Notes under the pieces: generated by a model | Told to the model about the DNA's origin: nothing | Database searches by the model: none | What the model saw: only the letters and a program-made list of their open reading frames with translations | Program-made: the position numbers and the translations under genes | Origin: Paenibacillus tianmuensis | GTDB taxonomy: Bacteria; Bacillota; Bacilli; Paenibacillales; NBRC-103111 | Direction of reading: 5' to 3' | DNA length: 64,000 nt | Assembly: GCF_900100345.1 (NCBI RefSeq) | Contig: NZ_FMTT01000008.1 | Location: 36,495-100,494, forward strand | Shown: positions 9,059 through 18,519 of the stretch, one piece after another | Numbering within the stretch: the stretch's first letter is position 1 | Layout: each line of letters begins with the position of its first letter

Positions 9059-9397
9059 TTACTCGAATGATGATGTATCTTGCATCGCTATATATGCACC
9101 ATACGATTGTTCAATAGATCTCAGCATGACGACCATGCTTTCCAGCAAAAGTTGTACTTTTTCGTCGATGTCCGCCTCAAGCTCCACCGGAATCTTGACT
9201 TGAAGCAGCCCGTGCTTCATGCGCGTTCCAAGCTGAATTCCCATCAGCGTTTCGACGGCATTTACCGTTCCTACGGTAACGGCAGAGACGCCGGCACAAA
9301 CAATGTCCTTGCCCGGTTCGTCATATTGCGCATGTCCGTCAACAGTAAAACGCTCAATCCGCCTGCCCGGCCCCCGTGTTATCGCGACCCGAATCAT
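9059..9397 (-). CDS. prp: Ribosomal-processing cysteine protease Prp
   Basis: Prp cleaves the N-terminal extension of L27 before ribosome assembly. The 112-residue protein has the catalytic pair in the expected order: His22 in the GHAxY motif and Cys34 in the DIVCAGVS motif. It starts six bases after the rplU stop and ends 14 bases before rpmA, the arrangement found across Bacillota (ysxB in B. subtilis). Confidence 0.96.
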   Translation of the reverse strand: MIRVAITRGPGRRIERFTVDGHAQYDEPGKDIVCAGVSAVTVGTVNAVETLMGIQLGTRMKHGLLQVKIPVELEADIDEKVQLLLESMVVMLRSIEQSYGAYIAMQDTSSFE

Positions 9398-9403
9398 GGC
9401 TTC

Positions 9404-9715
9404 TTACGCTTGGATCTTTTCGATCACAACTTTAGTGTAAGGCTGACGATGGCCTTGCTTGCGGCGATAGTTTTTCTTCGCTTTGTATTTGTAAACGATG
9501 ATTTTCTCGCCTTTGCCATGCTTTTCAACTTTACCCGATACGGAAGCGCCGGAAATAATTGGAGCGCCTACCACCAAACCGTTAGCGCCGGATACGGCCA
9601 ATACGCGGTCAAACGTCACCGCTTCGCCTTCGCCTGCTTCGAGTTTTTCGATGTAAAGAACATCGCCCTCTTGGACTTTGTACTGTTTACCACCAGTTTC
9701 AATAATTGCGTACAT
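9404..9715 (-). CDS. rplU: 50S ribosomal protein L21
   Basis: L21 binds 23S rRNA in the 50S subunit. It is 103 residues, beginning [14 protein letters not shown] and ending with the basic [16 protein letters not shown] stretch typical of the family. A GAGGAGGTG site precedes the ATG. First gene of the rplU-prp-rpmA operon, behind its own promoter and a structured leader. Confidence 0.98.
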   Translation of the reverse strand: MYAIIETGGKQYKVQEGDVLYIEKLEAGEGEAVTFDRVLAVSGANGLVVGAPIISGASVSGKVEKHGKGEKIIVYKYKAKKNYRRKQGHRQPYTKVVIEKIQA

Positions 9716-9828
9716 TGTTGCACCTCCTCATGTCTCAGACTCGCCTAAAGCCAGGTGGTTTGTCCGAGCCGGACAAACGCTTGACATAACCCGCTTCGTG
9801 CGGTTACAGCATGCTATAGCAACATACC
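9716..9828 (-). promoter_or_regulatory. L21 leader RNA (candidate)
   Basis: The transcribed region before rplU forms two clear hairpins on the minus strand: TAACCGCA/GCGGGTTA type (about 9786-9808) and TTTGTCC/GGACAAA (about 9759-9777), then a conserved-looking stretch before the ribosome-binding site. Bacillota carry an L21 leader motif here by which the ribosomal protein is thought to repress its own operon. I matched it by position and architecture only. Confidence 0.6.
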
Positions 9829-9833
9829 AAGAT

Positions 9834-9863
9834 ATAATATCATAAAGCGTAGGCAACATGCAA
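9834..9863 (-). promoter_or_regulatory. Promoter of rplU-prp-rpmA
   Basis: -35 TTGCAT (9858-9863), 18-base spacer, -10 TATTAT (9834-9839) with an extended TG one base upstream of the -10. It begins inside the intergenic tail just after the rng stop codon. Confidence 0.65.
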
Positions 9864-9867
9864 CACT

Positions 9868-11109
9868 TTATTGACTATAGTCAACAAAACCGCTGCCTCC
9901 GCAGGTCGGACACGACTTCAGAGCCGCCGCCTCTTTGCTGTCCCGCACTTTTTTGCGCGTCAGCTCCACCAGCCCGAGCTTAGTCCAGCCGACAACGACC
10001 GTCTTCGTCCGGTCCTTCTTCGTTTCCCGCATCAGCTCCTCGAGCACCTGCTGGCGGGAGCTTTCCGTTTCCATATCGATGAAGTCGATGATGATCAGCC
10101 CTCCGATATCGCGCAGCCGCAGCAATCTCGCAATCTCTCTGGCCGCTTCGAGGTTCGTGTCGAACACCGTCTGCTCCAGATCGATCGATCCCGTGTACTT
10201 TCCCGTATTGACGTCAAAGACGGTCAGCGCCTCCGTACGGTCTACGATCAAATACCCGCCGTTGTCCAGCCAAACCTTGCGTCGGAGTCCTTGTTCGAGC
10301 TGTTTCTCCACCCCGTATTCCGCAATCGGATCGGTATGAGGGCGAAGCTTGACCCGATCAGCAAGTCCCTCGGAACGAGGGGAAGCAATAAGCCCGCGCA
10401 CCTCCTGCAGCATGCGCTCAGAGCCTACTACCAGCTCCTGTACGTCGTCGCGGACCAAATCGCGAAGCAAACGCGGCAGCATTTCCAGATCGCTATAAAT
10501 TTTGCGCGGCACGTCTCCGTTCGATTGGGACGTTTTCTCCAGCTGCTGCCAACGAATGCGAAGCTCCTCAAGATTGGCCGCCAGCGCTTCCTCGGGCTCT
10601 CCGAGAGCTGCCGTACGCACGATGAAGCCTTCCCCGGGCCGCAGATGACGCTCAGCCATCCGTTTCAACCGGTCGCGGTCGGCGGCGCCGTCGATTTTGC
10701 GGGATACACCGATGTAATCGGCGAACGGCATGTAGACGCCGAAGCGGCCTGGGAGCGAGAAATGTGTCGTCACGCGAGCCCCCTTGGTGCCGACAGGCTC
10801 CTTGACGACCTGAACCATAATTTGTTGTCCCACTTTGACCAAATCATGAATGGGCGGCTTTTCCTTCGGCTGCTTATCCATATGAGCTGGCAGCAAATCG
10901 TCGATATATAAAAATCCGTTGCGCTCCAGCCCGATATCGACAAAAGCCGACTGCATGCCCTGCAGCACCCGCACGACGCGCCCGATGTATATATTTCCGG
11001 CCAATTGCCCCTGATTTCGCTCGCCCTTGTAATATTCCATGAGCTTGCCGTTCTCCTGAACGGCTACCTCGGTATGCGCTTCGTCGCATTTCACCAATAT
11101 ACGTTTCAT
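9868..11109 (-). CDS. rng: Ribonuclease G/E family endoribonuclease
   Basis: Single-strand-specific endoribonuclease for RNA decay and rRNA processing. The 413-residue protein has an S1 domain (about 35-115, GNIYIGRVVRVLQGMQSAFVDIG), an RNase H-like and DNase I-like catalytic core with the metal-binding FDVNTG and IDFIDM acidic motifs, and a C-terminal zinc-link motif CPTCGG. It lacks the long RNase E scaffold tail, so it is RNase G sized. The ATG at 11109 follows GAGGTG; a GTG four codons upstream overlaps that site. B. subtilis lacks this gene at this locus, so it is an insertion relative to that order. Confidence 0.93.
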   Translation of the reverse strand: MKRILVKCDEAHTEVAVQENGKLMEYYKGERNQGQLAGNIYIGRVVRVLQGMQSAFVDIGLERNGFLYIDDLLPAHMDKQPKEKPPIHDLVKVGQQIMVQVVKEPVGTKGARVTTHFSLPGRFGVYMPFADYIGVSRKIDGAADRDRLKRMAERHLRPGEGFIVRTAALGEPEEALAANLEELRIRWQQLEKTSQSNGDVPRKIYSDLEMLPRLLRDLVRDDVQELVVGSERMLQEVRGLIASPRSEGLADRVKLRPHTDPIAEYGVEKQLEQGLRRKVWLDNGGYLIVDRTEALTVFDVNTGKYTGSIDLEQTVFDTNLEAAREIARLLRLRDIGGLIIIDFIDMETESSRQQVLEELMRETKKDRTKTVVVGWTKLGLVELTRKKVRDSKEAAALKSCPTCGGSGFVDYSQ

Positions 11110-11145
11110 GTGCAGCAACACCTCGGCCTTATTGTACCATATTCT

Positions 11146-12057
11146 TTAGGCGAAAAGCTCGGCAAGCGACTTTCCTCTTTTTGTTTCGTCAAAGTAATGA
11201 GCGAGCACCGCGCGCTCAGGAACGACATAGCGAATGCGCCCTTTGTCATCCAGCACGTAAACCAAATGATAACGGTCGCGCATAAACAGCCGGACGACCT
11301 CGGTCACTTTACGGTTTCCCGGCACCACGATCGGTCCGGCAAGCTCTCCTTTTCCATCTCTTATGTCCTTGAACCTCGCTTCGCGATGCACCAGAAAACG
11401 CATGAAGCGGTAAGGCGTGCTGCGCCATTCGTACCAATTGGAATAGAGCAAAAACAGTCCGATCATCAGCCAATTGAGCTGTATGCCGCCTTTTTCCGAG
11501 AACAGGTGTACGCCGGCGGCGCCGATCAACAGCGCGCTTAGCAGCAGGCTGGCCCCGGCTGTCACCTGTATCGTTCGTTGATAAGGCAGCCACAGCCCGA
11601 CCAGTACCTGCATAACCCTGCCTCCGTCCAGCGGCAGCACCGGAAGGAGATTGAACAAGGCGATCAGCAGATTCGCCTGTACGAAATAGGAGCCCCATGG
11701 CTCGGAAAACAGACCCACCGCAATCAAAAATGAACCGACCGCCATCATCCAGACGTTCTGCAGCGGTCCGGCCAAAGCGACGACGAGGTCCTGAGCGGCA
11801 GGAACGCCGCCGGGCTCCTCCATCGAGGCGACACCCCCGAAGGGCAGCAGCTGCACTTCTCTGATCCGCCAGCCGAAGCTTCGGGCAGCCGCGACGTGTC
11901 CGAGCTCGTGAATGAGAACGATTCCGAACAGCGTTGCCGTTTCGATAAAATATCCCGTCCAGACGGATAGCAGCAGCAGGATCGAAAACAGCGGATGAAA
12001 CCGGTAGCGGATGCCAAACCATTCATTCCACGGCCTGCCTCTCCCCCGTCTAATCAA
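11146..12057 (-). CDS. spoIVFB: Stage IV sporulation protein FB, site-2 protease for pro-sigma-K
   Basis: Membrane metalloprotease that cleaves pro-sigma-K in the mother cell. The 303-residue protein has the zinc motif HELGH at residues 50-54 and the third ligand Asp144 in NLLPVLPLDGGR, both in membrane segments, with about six transmembrane helices. The C-terminal 70 residues resemble a CBS domain, which in SpoIVFB senses ATP. The start overlaps the spoIVFA end by eight bases. The partner directly upstream confirms the assignment. Confidence 0.94.
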   Translation of the reverse strand: MIRRGRGRPWNEWFGIRYRFHPLFSILLLLSVWTGYFIETATLFGIVLIHELGHVAAARSFGWRIREVQLLPFGGVASMEEPGGVPAAQDLVVALAGPLQNVWMMAVGSFLIAVGLFSEPWGSYFVQANLLIALFNLLPVLPLDGGRVMQVLVGLWLPYQRTIQVTAGASLLLSALLIGAAGVHLFSEKGGIQLNWLMIGLFLLYSNWYEWRSTPYRFMRFLVHREARFKDIRDGKGELAGPIVVPGNRKVTEVVRLFMRDRYHLVYVLDDKGRIRYVVPERAVLAHYFDETKRGKSLAELFA

Positions 12058-13018
12058 ATGAAATCACGTCCATCGGATTGACGGGCTTACCGTTCTTCGA
12101 AACGGCAAAAAAGAACGTTCCCGCTCCCTGCCCCCCTGCGGGTTCCGCTACCGTACCAATCGACTCTCCTCCTTTAAACCAATCTCCCGGCTGCACCTTT
12201 CCCGGCTCCAAATGCCCGTATATCGACTCCATACCGTCTGCATGCCGAAGTACCACGGCGAATCCGATATCTTCTTTCGGACCGGCAAATGTAACCAGCC
12301 CCGTATCGATGGTCGCCACGGGCGAGCCCGTCGCCGCTTCCACAAGAACCCCGCCCTGCATCGGTGTAAACGGAGCAATGAGCTTTCCGGCGACGGGCGG
12401 AAAGTAGTGCTTTGATACAATAGCGACCTTCTGCGCCTCCGTGTGCTTCGCAGGGTTCATCGCCGGAAGAAAAGACGGTGCGCCGCCGAACTTGTTCTCG
12501 TACCATGAGGCAAGCGCGACCATATCGAACGATTCGGTTAAAGCGGCGGTTACCCACTGCTTGCCCTTGTTCGCCCAAGGACGATCGAGAAGAAACATGC
12601 CCCATACGGCAGCAAACAGCATCCCGCTTATCAACAGCCGGACCGCAAGCCGCCCGGTGCGGGAGCCCGGACGAAAAAACGATCCTCCGTCGTCCTCCCG
12701 GCTCATGCGGGATAGTTCCCGCCGCCATTTGCGGTTCCATTCCTCCTCGGGGTCGGCAGGAGCGTATAGGTCCGGCCTCAGCGGCCCCTCTTGCCGGGTA
12801 TAAGGTCCGGGCAATCCGCGCGGGTCGTCGGATCGGAATTTCCATTCCCCCCCAATGCCCAAGCTATCCCGGTCCCATTCCCATTCGCGAATCTCACCTC
12901 CAGACGGAAACTCAATATGCGCATATTCCGTTTCTCTGCCTGGTCGGCGGCTTCCGCCTTCCTGCAGCTTGCGTATTTTTTCGGACCGGCGTTCCCGGAC
13001 GTTTTTTCTCGTTTCCAT
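12050..13018 (-). CDS. spoIVFA: Stage IV sporulation protein FA, M23-like
   Basis: SpoIVFA holds SpoIVFB inactive in the outer forespore membrane until SpoIVB cleaves it. The 322-residue protein has a long charged N-terminal region, one membrane segment (about 127-145) and a C-terminal LytM/M23 fold. The M23 signature is partly lost: IYGHLE remains, but the final metal-binding HxH is replaced by FFFAV, so it should be a non-enzymatic domain as in known SpoIVFA. A candidate sigma-E promoter precedes it. Confidence 0.92.
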   Translation of the reverse strand: METRKNVRERRSEKIRKLQEGGSRRPGRETEYAHIEFPSGGEIREWEWDRDSLGIGGEWKFRSDDPRGLPGPYTRQEGPLRPDLYAPADPEEEWNRKWRRELSRMSREDDGGSFFRPGSRTGRLAVRLLISGMLFAAVWGMFLLDRPWANKGKQWVTAALTESFDMVALASWYENKFGGAPSFLPAMNPAKHTEAQKVAIVSKHYFPPVAGKLIAPFTPMQGGVLVEAATGSPVATIDTGLVTFAGPKEDIGFAVVLRHADGMESIYGHLEPGKVQPGDWFKGGESIGTVAEPAGGQGAGTFFFAVSKNGKPVNPMDVISFD

Positions 13019-13051
13019 CCCCCTACCCCTCCCGCATTCAAGCTATACTCC

Positions 13052-13080
13052 ATCCTATGAGCTTGTACCCGCAAATATAC
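13052..13080 (-). promoter_or_regulatory. Candidate sigma-E promoter of spoIVFA-spoIVFB
   Basis: On the minus strand GTATATT (13074-13080) resembles the sigma-E -35 element kmATATT, and CATAGGAT (13052-13059) matches CATACAAT at six of eight positions. The spacer is 14 bases. The spoIVF operon of B. subtilis is sigma-E dependent, so the match is expected from function. Confidence 0.6.
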
Positions 13081-13139
13081 GGACAAGGAGTAGGAATAAA
13101 CGGGCTCGGTTCTGTGAAACCTCATCTTTTCTTTATACA

Positions 13140-13165
13140 AAAAAACACCCTTTAGCAGGGTGCTT
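13140..13165 (-). terminator. Terminator after rodA
   Basis: Stem CACCCT (13146-13151) with AGGGTG (13157-13162) and, on the minus strand, a run of seven T. It isolates the mre-min-rodA unit from spoIVFA. Confidence 0.85.
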
Positions 13166-13189
13166 CACATCGCTTCGTATCATCTTTGT

Positions 13190-14344
13190 TCACTCGTCCT
13201 CAAGCAGCTTGTCATCATGCAGCCGCACGCTCATGACGAGTCCCATCGCAATCATGTTGATCAGCAGCGAGGTTCCCCCGTAACTGATGAACGGCAACGT
13301 TATACCGGTCACAGGCATAATGCCGATCCACATGCTGATGTTTTCGAAAATTTGGAAAACCATCATGGAGACGATACCGATAATAATGTAGGTACCGGCG
13401 AGGTGGTTGCAGTAAATTGAGATGAGAATCATGCGGTAAATCAATACAAAATACATCAGCAGCAAAACGGACGCTCCGACAAAACCGAACTCTTCGCCGA
13501 CAACTACGAATATCGCATCCGTGTAGACGACGGGAATGCGGTTGCTATGAACGGACGATCCGTTCAAATACCCTTCCCCGAGCAGCGAGCCTGAGCCGAT
13601 GGCGCGGATGGCATTGTCCACCTGCCATTTGTCGTCCTTGCTGGCCGTTTCCGGACTAATAAATGTATTGATGCGGTCCATCCAGTGGGTCGGCCATTTT
13701 TGGGCCTGGAAAAACTGCTGAATATCTGTATGATAATTCTCAAACAAGTACAAGAACAAATAGGCAGCCCCAGCGATGACCAGTGCCCCAATCAGCAAAT
13801 AGCTTAGCCTCATGTTGCCGATCCAGTACATTCCGCACAAGATGACAACCAAAATCATCGCATTGCCAAGGTCCGGCTGGACCGCGACCAGAACTACGGG
13901 GATGAACGTAATCAAGCCGATGGGAATGACATCCTGAAGCAGCCCAAGCGGCTCCCCTTTGCGCCTAGCAATGAACATCGCCAGCGTTAGAATCAAAATA
14001 ATTTTAAATAATTCCACGGGCTGAAAGTCGAGCTTGACGACCGGAAGCGAAAACCAGCCTCTGGCCCCGCCGATCTTTTCACCGAACATTAAAACGGCAA
14101 TGAGAAGAAACACGCCGAATCCGTATAAATAAAAGGAAACTTTGGTCAGTATCCTGTAGTCGATCAAGGTCGTAACCAAAAAAGCAATAATGGATACGAT
14201 GTAAATAACGATTATTTTTGTCGGTTCAAACGTAATGGTTCTTGAGTTCAGCGTCGCGCTGTACACGAGCATCGTGCTGATGACCATGAAGGCGAGAAGT
14301 ATGACTACGATGGGCACATCGATTTTTTTCAGCTTGTGCAGCAC
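13190..14344 (-). CDS. rodA: RodA-type SEDS peptidoglycan glycosyltransferase
   Basis: Polytopic membrane polymerase of lipid II for side-wall elongation, working with a class B PBP and MreB. The 384-residue protein has about ten hydrophobic segments and SEDS motifs such as VQPDLGNAMI, IGSGSLLGEGYLNGS and EEFGFVGA. It could be called FtsW or SpoVE by similarity alone; its place directly after minD in the mre-min cluster favours the elongation paralogue. It starts at a GTG behind AGGATGA. Confidence 0.88.
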   Translation of the reverse strand: MLHKLKKIDVPIVVILLAFMVISTMLVYSATLNSRTITFEPTKIIVIYIVSIIAFLVTTLIDYRILTKVSFYLYGFGVFLLIAVLMFGEKIGGARGWFSLPVVKLDFQPVELFKIILILTLAMFIARRKGEPLGLLQDVIPIGLITFIPVVLVAVQPDLGNAMILVVILCGMYWIGNMRLSYLLIGALVIAGAAYLFLYLFENYHTDIQQFFQAQKWPTHWMDRINTFISPETASKDDKWQVDNAIRAIGSGSLLGEGYLNGSSVHSNRIPVVYTDAIFVVVGEEFGFVGASVLLLMYFVLIYRMILISIYCNHLAGTYIIIGIVSMMVFQIFENISMWIGIMPVTGITLPFISYGGTSLLINMIAMGLVMSVRLHDDKLLEDE

Positions 14345-14351
14345 CTGACGT

Positions 14352-15149
14352 TCATCCTATTCCGAGAAACTTTTTCATCTTATTGAATACGCCGGTTTTC
14401 TCTTCCATGGGCATCAGCGGTACCGAATCGCCAAGCATCCGCCGGGCGATATTGCGGTAAGCGATCGCTGCGCGCGAATCCGGATTCATCACGGTAGGCT
14501 CACCGAGATTCGCAGCTTTAATGACATACTCGTCATCCGGAACGATGCCAAGCAGATCGATGGCAAGGACAGAGCAAATTTCGTCGATATCGAGCATTTC
14601 GCCTTTTTTGACCATATTCGGACGAATGCGGTTGATCACGAGCTTCGGCGACTCGACGTTCGGCTCTTTTTCCAAAAGACCGATGATGCGGTCGGCATCC
14701 CGTACGGCGGCGTTTTCCGGCGTCGTGACGACGATCGCTTTGTCTGCGCCCGCAACCGCATTCTTGAAGCCTTGCTCGATGCCGGCCGGACAATCGATAA
14801 TCACAAAGTCGAAATCGCGCTTGAGCTCGACCACAATTTGCCGAACCGCTTCCGGCGAAATCGCGTGCTTGTCTTTCGTCTGGGCGGCCGGCAGCATATA
14901 CAGCTCATCGAAGCGCTTATCTTTCACAAGCGCTTGCGGCAGTCGGCACCGTCCTTCGGCGACATCGATCAAGTCGTATATAATGCGGTTTTCAAGGCCC
15001 ATCACGACGTCCAAGTTGCGGAGACCGATGTCCGTATCAACCATGACGACCTTTTTCCCCTGCAGCGCCAAAGCCGTTCCGATATTTGCGGACGTCGTCG
15101 TTTTGCCGACGCCCCCTTTGCCGGACGTGATAACGATTGCCTCTCCCAT
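14352..15149 (-). CDS. minD: Septum site-determining ATPase MinD
   Basis: Membrane-associated ParA/MinD ATPase that positions MinC to block division near poles. Of 265 residues, the deviant Walker A motif is KGGVGKTT at 11-18; the switch DTDIGLRNLD and DCPAGIE motifs follow, and the C-terminus ends in an amphipathic MKKFLGIG-like membrane helix. The ATG at 15149 has AAAGGAGTGGG upstream; an in-frame ATG at 15182 lies before that site. It ends seven bases before rodA. Confidence 0.97.
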   Translation of the reverse strand: MGEAIVITSGKGGVGKTTTSANIGTALALQGKKVVMVDTDIGLRNLDVVMGLENRIIYDLIDVAEGRCRLPQALVKDKRFDELYMLPAAQTKDKHAISPEAVRQIVVELKRDFDFVIIDCPAGIEQGFKNAVAGADKAIVVTTPENAAVRDADRIIGLLEKEPNVESPKLVINRIRPNMVKKGEMLDIDEICSVLAIDLLGIVPDDEYVIKAANLGEPTVMNPDSRAAIAYRNIARRMLGDSVPLMPMEEKTGVFNKMKKFLGIG

Positions 15150-15168
15150 AGGTCCCACTCCTTTACCA

Positions 15169-15834
15169 TCAAGCGTGTACATTCAAGCCGAACTTGTGCA
15201 AATGATGGATTTTGTCGATTTCCATTTTGCCGTCCTTCACGTATGCGAATTCCATGTACGTATCGAAAGCGTCCCCAAGACCCCATTCGTCGGGAGGACG
15301 GCTTATAATTCCCGCGATGCGAAGCTGCGTCGGCCTCATGTGAGAAGCGGCGATCACGGACCTTTCGTCTCCGTCGACCCCCGCATGCGCCATGCCGCGG
15401 AGCGAACCCATCACATAAATGCTGCCCGAGCTGATGATAGCTCCGCCCGGGTTAATGTCCCCTAAATATAAAATGTCGCCCTCATGCGAAAACGTCTGCC
15501 CCGAACGGACGATCCCCCGAACGATTTTCACGTCCGGGGTCCCTTGCGGCGCTCGCTCGTGCGAAGGATCCGCCGTCTCTACGGATTGGACAAGCAGGTT
15601 GCCCTTTTGACTGATGATGCTGCGCACCAGTTCCCGCTGCTCCTCGGTCACCGCCCGATTGCCGAGCTTGACATACACATGAATGATCGGACCGGTTAAT
15701 ATTTGCTGGTGCGTCTTCTCCAGCTTGTGTCTCAACTCGGCGACCACATCGGAAAACTCGCACGCATCATCGAGCAAAAACACCAATCCGTCCTTCACAC
15801 CTTTGATCGTCACATGATGTTTAGCTGCCGCCAT
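15169..15834 (-). CDS. minC: Septum site-determining protein MinC
   Basis: Inhibitor of FtsZ assembly. The 221-residue protein has an N-terminal MinC_N domain (to about 105) and a C-terminal right-handed beta-helix with repeated glycine turns (GDILYLGDINPGGAIISSGSIYVMGSLRG), the part that dimerises and binds MinD. GGAGGTAGGAG precedes the ATG. It is followed by minD after about 20 bases. Confidence 0.96.
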   Translation of the reverse strand: MAAAKHHVTIKGVKDGLVFLLDDACEFSDVVAELRHKLEKTHQQILTGPIIHVYVKLGNRAVTEEQRELVRSIISQKGNLLVQSVETADPSHERAPQGTPDVKIVRGIVRSGQTFSHEGDILYLGDINPGGAIISSGSIYVMGSLRGMAHAGVDGDERSVIAASHMRPTQLRIAGIISRPPDEWGLGDAFDTYMEFAYVKDGKMEIDKIHHLHKFGLNVHA

Positions 15835-15908
15835 AACCGCTCCTACCTCCTAAGCCTATACAATTCGGCTTGGCGCGGGCGTTCTCCTGCTGCCTTGCGT
15901 TAAAAAAA

Positions 15909-16436
15909 TTATTCCATTTCCTCCGTCTGCTTCACCGGAAGACCCTCGAAAAGCTTCCGGATCGGCACGTAGATGGCAAGCGCAAACAACAGGTTGATCA
16001 GCATGCTTGGCAGCATCTGATGAAGGAATACCCACTCTAAGTTCGTATGTGTGACACGAAACAGCCGTAACAAACCGTAGATCGCCATATCGTAAAACAA
16101 ATTGCCGAGCCCGATCACGATCATGCTGATCACGATGCTTGAATAAATGCGTCCTTGTAGCATGCCGGCCAAATATCCGGCAAGGCCCATTCCGAACGAT
16201 ACCGGCCCGAGCATGGGCGAATAATAGATGAAGTCATGCAGCATACCAAAAACGAGGCCGTAAACGAGCGCCGTATGCCGATTGATATACAATCCGATAA
16301 ATAAAACGATAACAAGTACGAAATGCGGGTCCACCTGAACCTTCGTTTGCCAGGCGACGGGAACGAGCCACGGGAGAAGCGTTCCTTCGAGCAAAAACAA
16401 AACGGAGAGAATCAACCATAATTTTTTATGATTCAT
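15909..16436 (-). CDS. mreD: Rod shape-determining protein MreD
   Basis: Integral membrane subunit of the elongasome. The 175-residue protein has about five hydrophobic segments and the typical layout of this poorly conserved family. The call rests mainly on its position nine bases after mreC and before minC, plus size and hydropathy. Confidence 0.93.
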   Translation of the reverse strand: MNHKKLWLILSVLFLLEGTLLPWLVPVAWQTKVQVDPHFVLVIVLFIGLYINRHTALVYGLVFGMLHDFIYYSPMLGPVSFGMGLAGYLAGMLQGRIYSSIVISMIVIGLGNLFYDMAIYGLLRLFRVTHTNLEWVFLHQMLPSMLINLLFALAIYVPIRKLFEGLPVKQTEEME

Positions 16437-16445
16437 CGGCTCACC

Positions 16446-17297
16446 TTAACCTTCCGGCATCTCGATGACGAAGACTTCGCGAAGATGGTTGAAGGACGCA
16501 AACGGCGCGATCTCCGCTACGTGGGTGACTGAATCGCCCTCGTACCGTTCCGTCACTTTGCCGATTTCAATGCCGTTCGGGAAAACAAGCCCTTTCCCGG
16601 CCGTAATGATCGTGTCCCCTGGCTGTAGCTTATCTTGCGGGTCGATTTTTGTCATAATCAGCTTCTGTTTATCGGGATCATACCGCTCGATTATTCCGAA
16701 CGATTCATTCTCTCTTCCTTTGACGGACGCGGAAATTGCCTTGGAGTTCGAAGTGGCCTTGTCGTCGATTCCTGTAAGCAGTTGGACGTCGGAATAGAAA
16801 TTGGAAACCGCAACGACGCGGCCGATCAAGCCTTCAACCGACTGAACGGCCATGTTCGGGCGGATGCCGTCTTTTTCTCCCAAATTGATCGTAATCGTCT
16901 TGTTCGATTGCTGAAACGTCACCACTTCGGCAATCCGGAAATTGTACTTGTTCATCGACTTTTGCCGCTCCGTGAAGCCAAGCGCCGCCTGCAGCCGCTC
17001 GTTCTGCAGCTCCAAATCGTTCAGGCGCGTCGTGTCGCGGGCGTATCTGGATAACGTTTCCCGCAGTACCGTATTTTCTTCATGAAGCGTACGCAGCCGA
17101 TTCACATCTTCGAAAACGCCGGCTACAAAGGCGACCGGCTTATAAATCAATCCTTGTGTCCATGCGAGGGCATCCTTAACAAATTTCTCCGGCCAAGTTT
17201 TATAGCCCGGTTGACCAAAGGTCAATCCCATCAGCGCAATAAAACAGATGAGGCCGAGCATCAGGATCAGCAGTCTTTTATTCCCCAGTAGTTTCAA
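16446..17297 (-). CDS. mreC: Rod shape-determining protein MreC
   Basis: Periplasm-facing scaffold that joins MreB, MreD and PBPs. The 283-residue protein has one N-terminal membrane helix (about 8-27), a coiled coil (about 60-105) and two beta domains with the conserved GLIGRV and TAGKGLVFPNGIEIGKV motifs. The start is a TTG at 17297 behind GGAAGGTG, directly after mreB. Confidence 0.96.
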   Translation of the reverse strand: MKLLGNKRLLILMLGLICFIALMGLTFGQPGYKTWPEKFVKDALAWTQGLIYKPVAFVAGVFEDVNRLRTLHEENTVLRETLSRYARDTTRLNDLELQNERLQAALGFTERQKSMNKYNFRIAEVVTFQQSNKTITINLGEKDGIRPNMAVQSVEGLIGRVVAVSNFYSDVQLLTGIDDKATSNSKAISASVKGRENESFGIIERYDPDKQKLIMTKIDPQDKLQPGDTIITAGKGLVFPNGIEIGKVTERYEGDSVTHVAEIAPFASFNHLREVFVIEMPEG

Positions 17298-17326
17298 TGG
17301 CTACACCTTCCAACCTGAGGCTGCGT

Positions 17327-18361
17327 TTAGCGCCTGGACCTGCTTGTAGGGCCGCTTCTCGTCTTGAACAAATGAATGTTCTCCAGTGCGCGCCCGGTGC
17401 CGATAGCCACGCAATCCAAAGGATTCTCGGCGACCAGCACCGGCATGCCGGTTTCGCGGGACAGCAGCTTATCCAGATTGCGGAGCAAGCCCCCGCCGCC
17501 GGTCAGCACAATGCCGCGGTCCATAATGTCGGCCGCCAGTTCCGGCGGGCATTTCTCAAGCGTAACCTTGACGGCCTCTACGATGCTGTTCACCGTATCG
17601 CCAAGCGCCTCGGTAATCTCGTCGGATGTCACAGCCATCGTTTTAGGCAGGCCGGACACGAGATCGCGGCCGCGGATTTCAAGACGGGTCGGTGGCTCCA
17701 ACGGCAGTGCCGAGCCGATCTCCATCTTGATCTGCTCCGCCGTGCGCTCGCCGATCATCAAATTGTATGTGCGTTTAATATATTGGATGACCGCTTCATC
17801 CATCTCGTCGCCGGCCACACGGATCGAACGGCTGGTGACGATGCCGCCGAGGGAAATGACGGCGACCTCGGTCGTCCCCCCGCCGATATCCACCACCATG
17901 CTACCGGTCGGCTCCCATACCGGAAGATCGGCGCCGATGGCCGCAGCGAACGGCTCTTCGATCGTGAACGCATCTCGGGCGCCGGCTTGGCGCGTCGCAT
18001 CTTCTACCGCGCGCTTCTCCACTGCGGTAATTCCCGAGGGAACGCACACCATAACGCTCGGATGACGTTGGAACAAGACGCGCTGTTTCTGCGCTTGACG
18101 GAGGAAATATCTGATCATCGTCGACGTGGTCTCGAAATCGGCAATGACGCCGTCCTTCATCGGGCGGATCGCGCGGATATTGCCCGGCGTTCTGCCAATC
18201 ATCTTCTTCGCGTCATTGCCTACGGCCTCGATCGTTTTTGTATCCGTGCGAATCGCGACGACAGACGGCTCGCGCACGACGATGCCTTTGCCTTTGACAT
18301 AAACTAGCGTATTTGCGGTTCCCAGGTCGATACCCAAGTCTTTTGTGAATCCTCCGAACAT
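17327..18361 (-). CDS. mreB: Rod shape-determining actin homologue MreB
   Basis: Actin-like ATPase that guides side-wall synthesis. The 344-residue protein has the DLGTANT phosphate-1 motif near residue 12, [13 protein letters not shown] as phosphate-2 and [11 protein letters not shown] in the adenosine region. Paralogues Mbl and MreBH have the same motifs, but linkage to mreCD identifies this copy. An AGAAGGGAG site precedes the ATG, and a promoter lies within the 3' end of radC. Confidence 0.97.
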   Translation of the reverse strand: MFGGFTKDLGIDLGTANTLVYVKGKGIVVREPSVVAIRTDTKTIEAVGNDAKKMIGRTPGNIRAIRPMKDGVIADFETTSTMIRYFLRQAQKQRVLFQRHPSVMVCVPSGITAVEKRAVEDATRQAGARDAFTIEEPFAAAIGADLPVWEPTGSMVVDIGGGTTEVAVISLGGIVTSRSIRVAGDEMDEAVIQYIKRTYNLMIGERTAEQIKMEIGSALPLEPPTRLEIRGRDLVSGLPKTMAVTSDEITEALGDTVNSIVEAVKVTLEKCPPELAADIMDRGIVLTGGGGLLRNLDKLLSRETGMPVLVAENPLDCVAIGTGRALENIHLFKTRSGPTSRSRR

Positions 18362-18519
18362 GGTTGGTGCTCCCTTCTCTATTTGAGGCGCTGATCACGC
18401 GGAATGGTTTGTTTGATGCGGATTACGAGGAGCTGCCGCATTGGTGCGGCAACGCATTGACGGCCTAACGGCCAAGGTTCGTCCAATCCCGAATCGACTG
18501 CCGTCCGGCCGTTTCTTTC

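Noticed and set aside
9871-10911. 346-codon plus-strand open frame
   Set aside because: Antisense to rng, no start signal.
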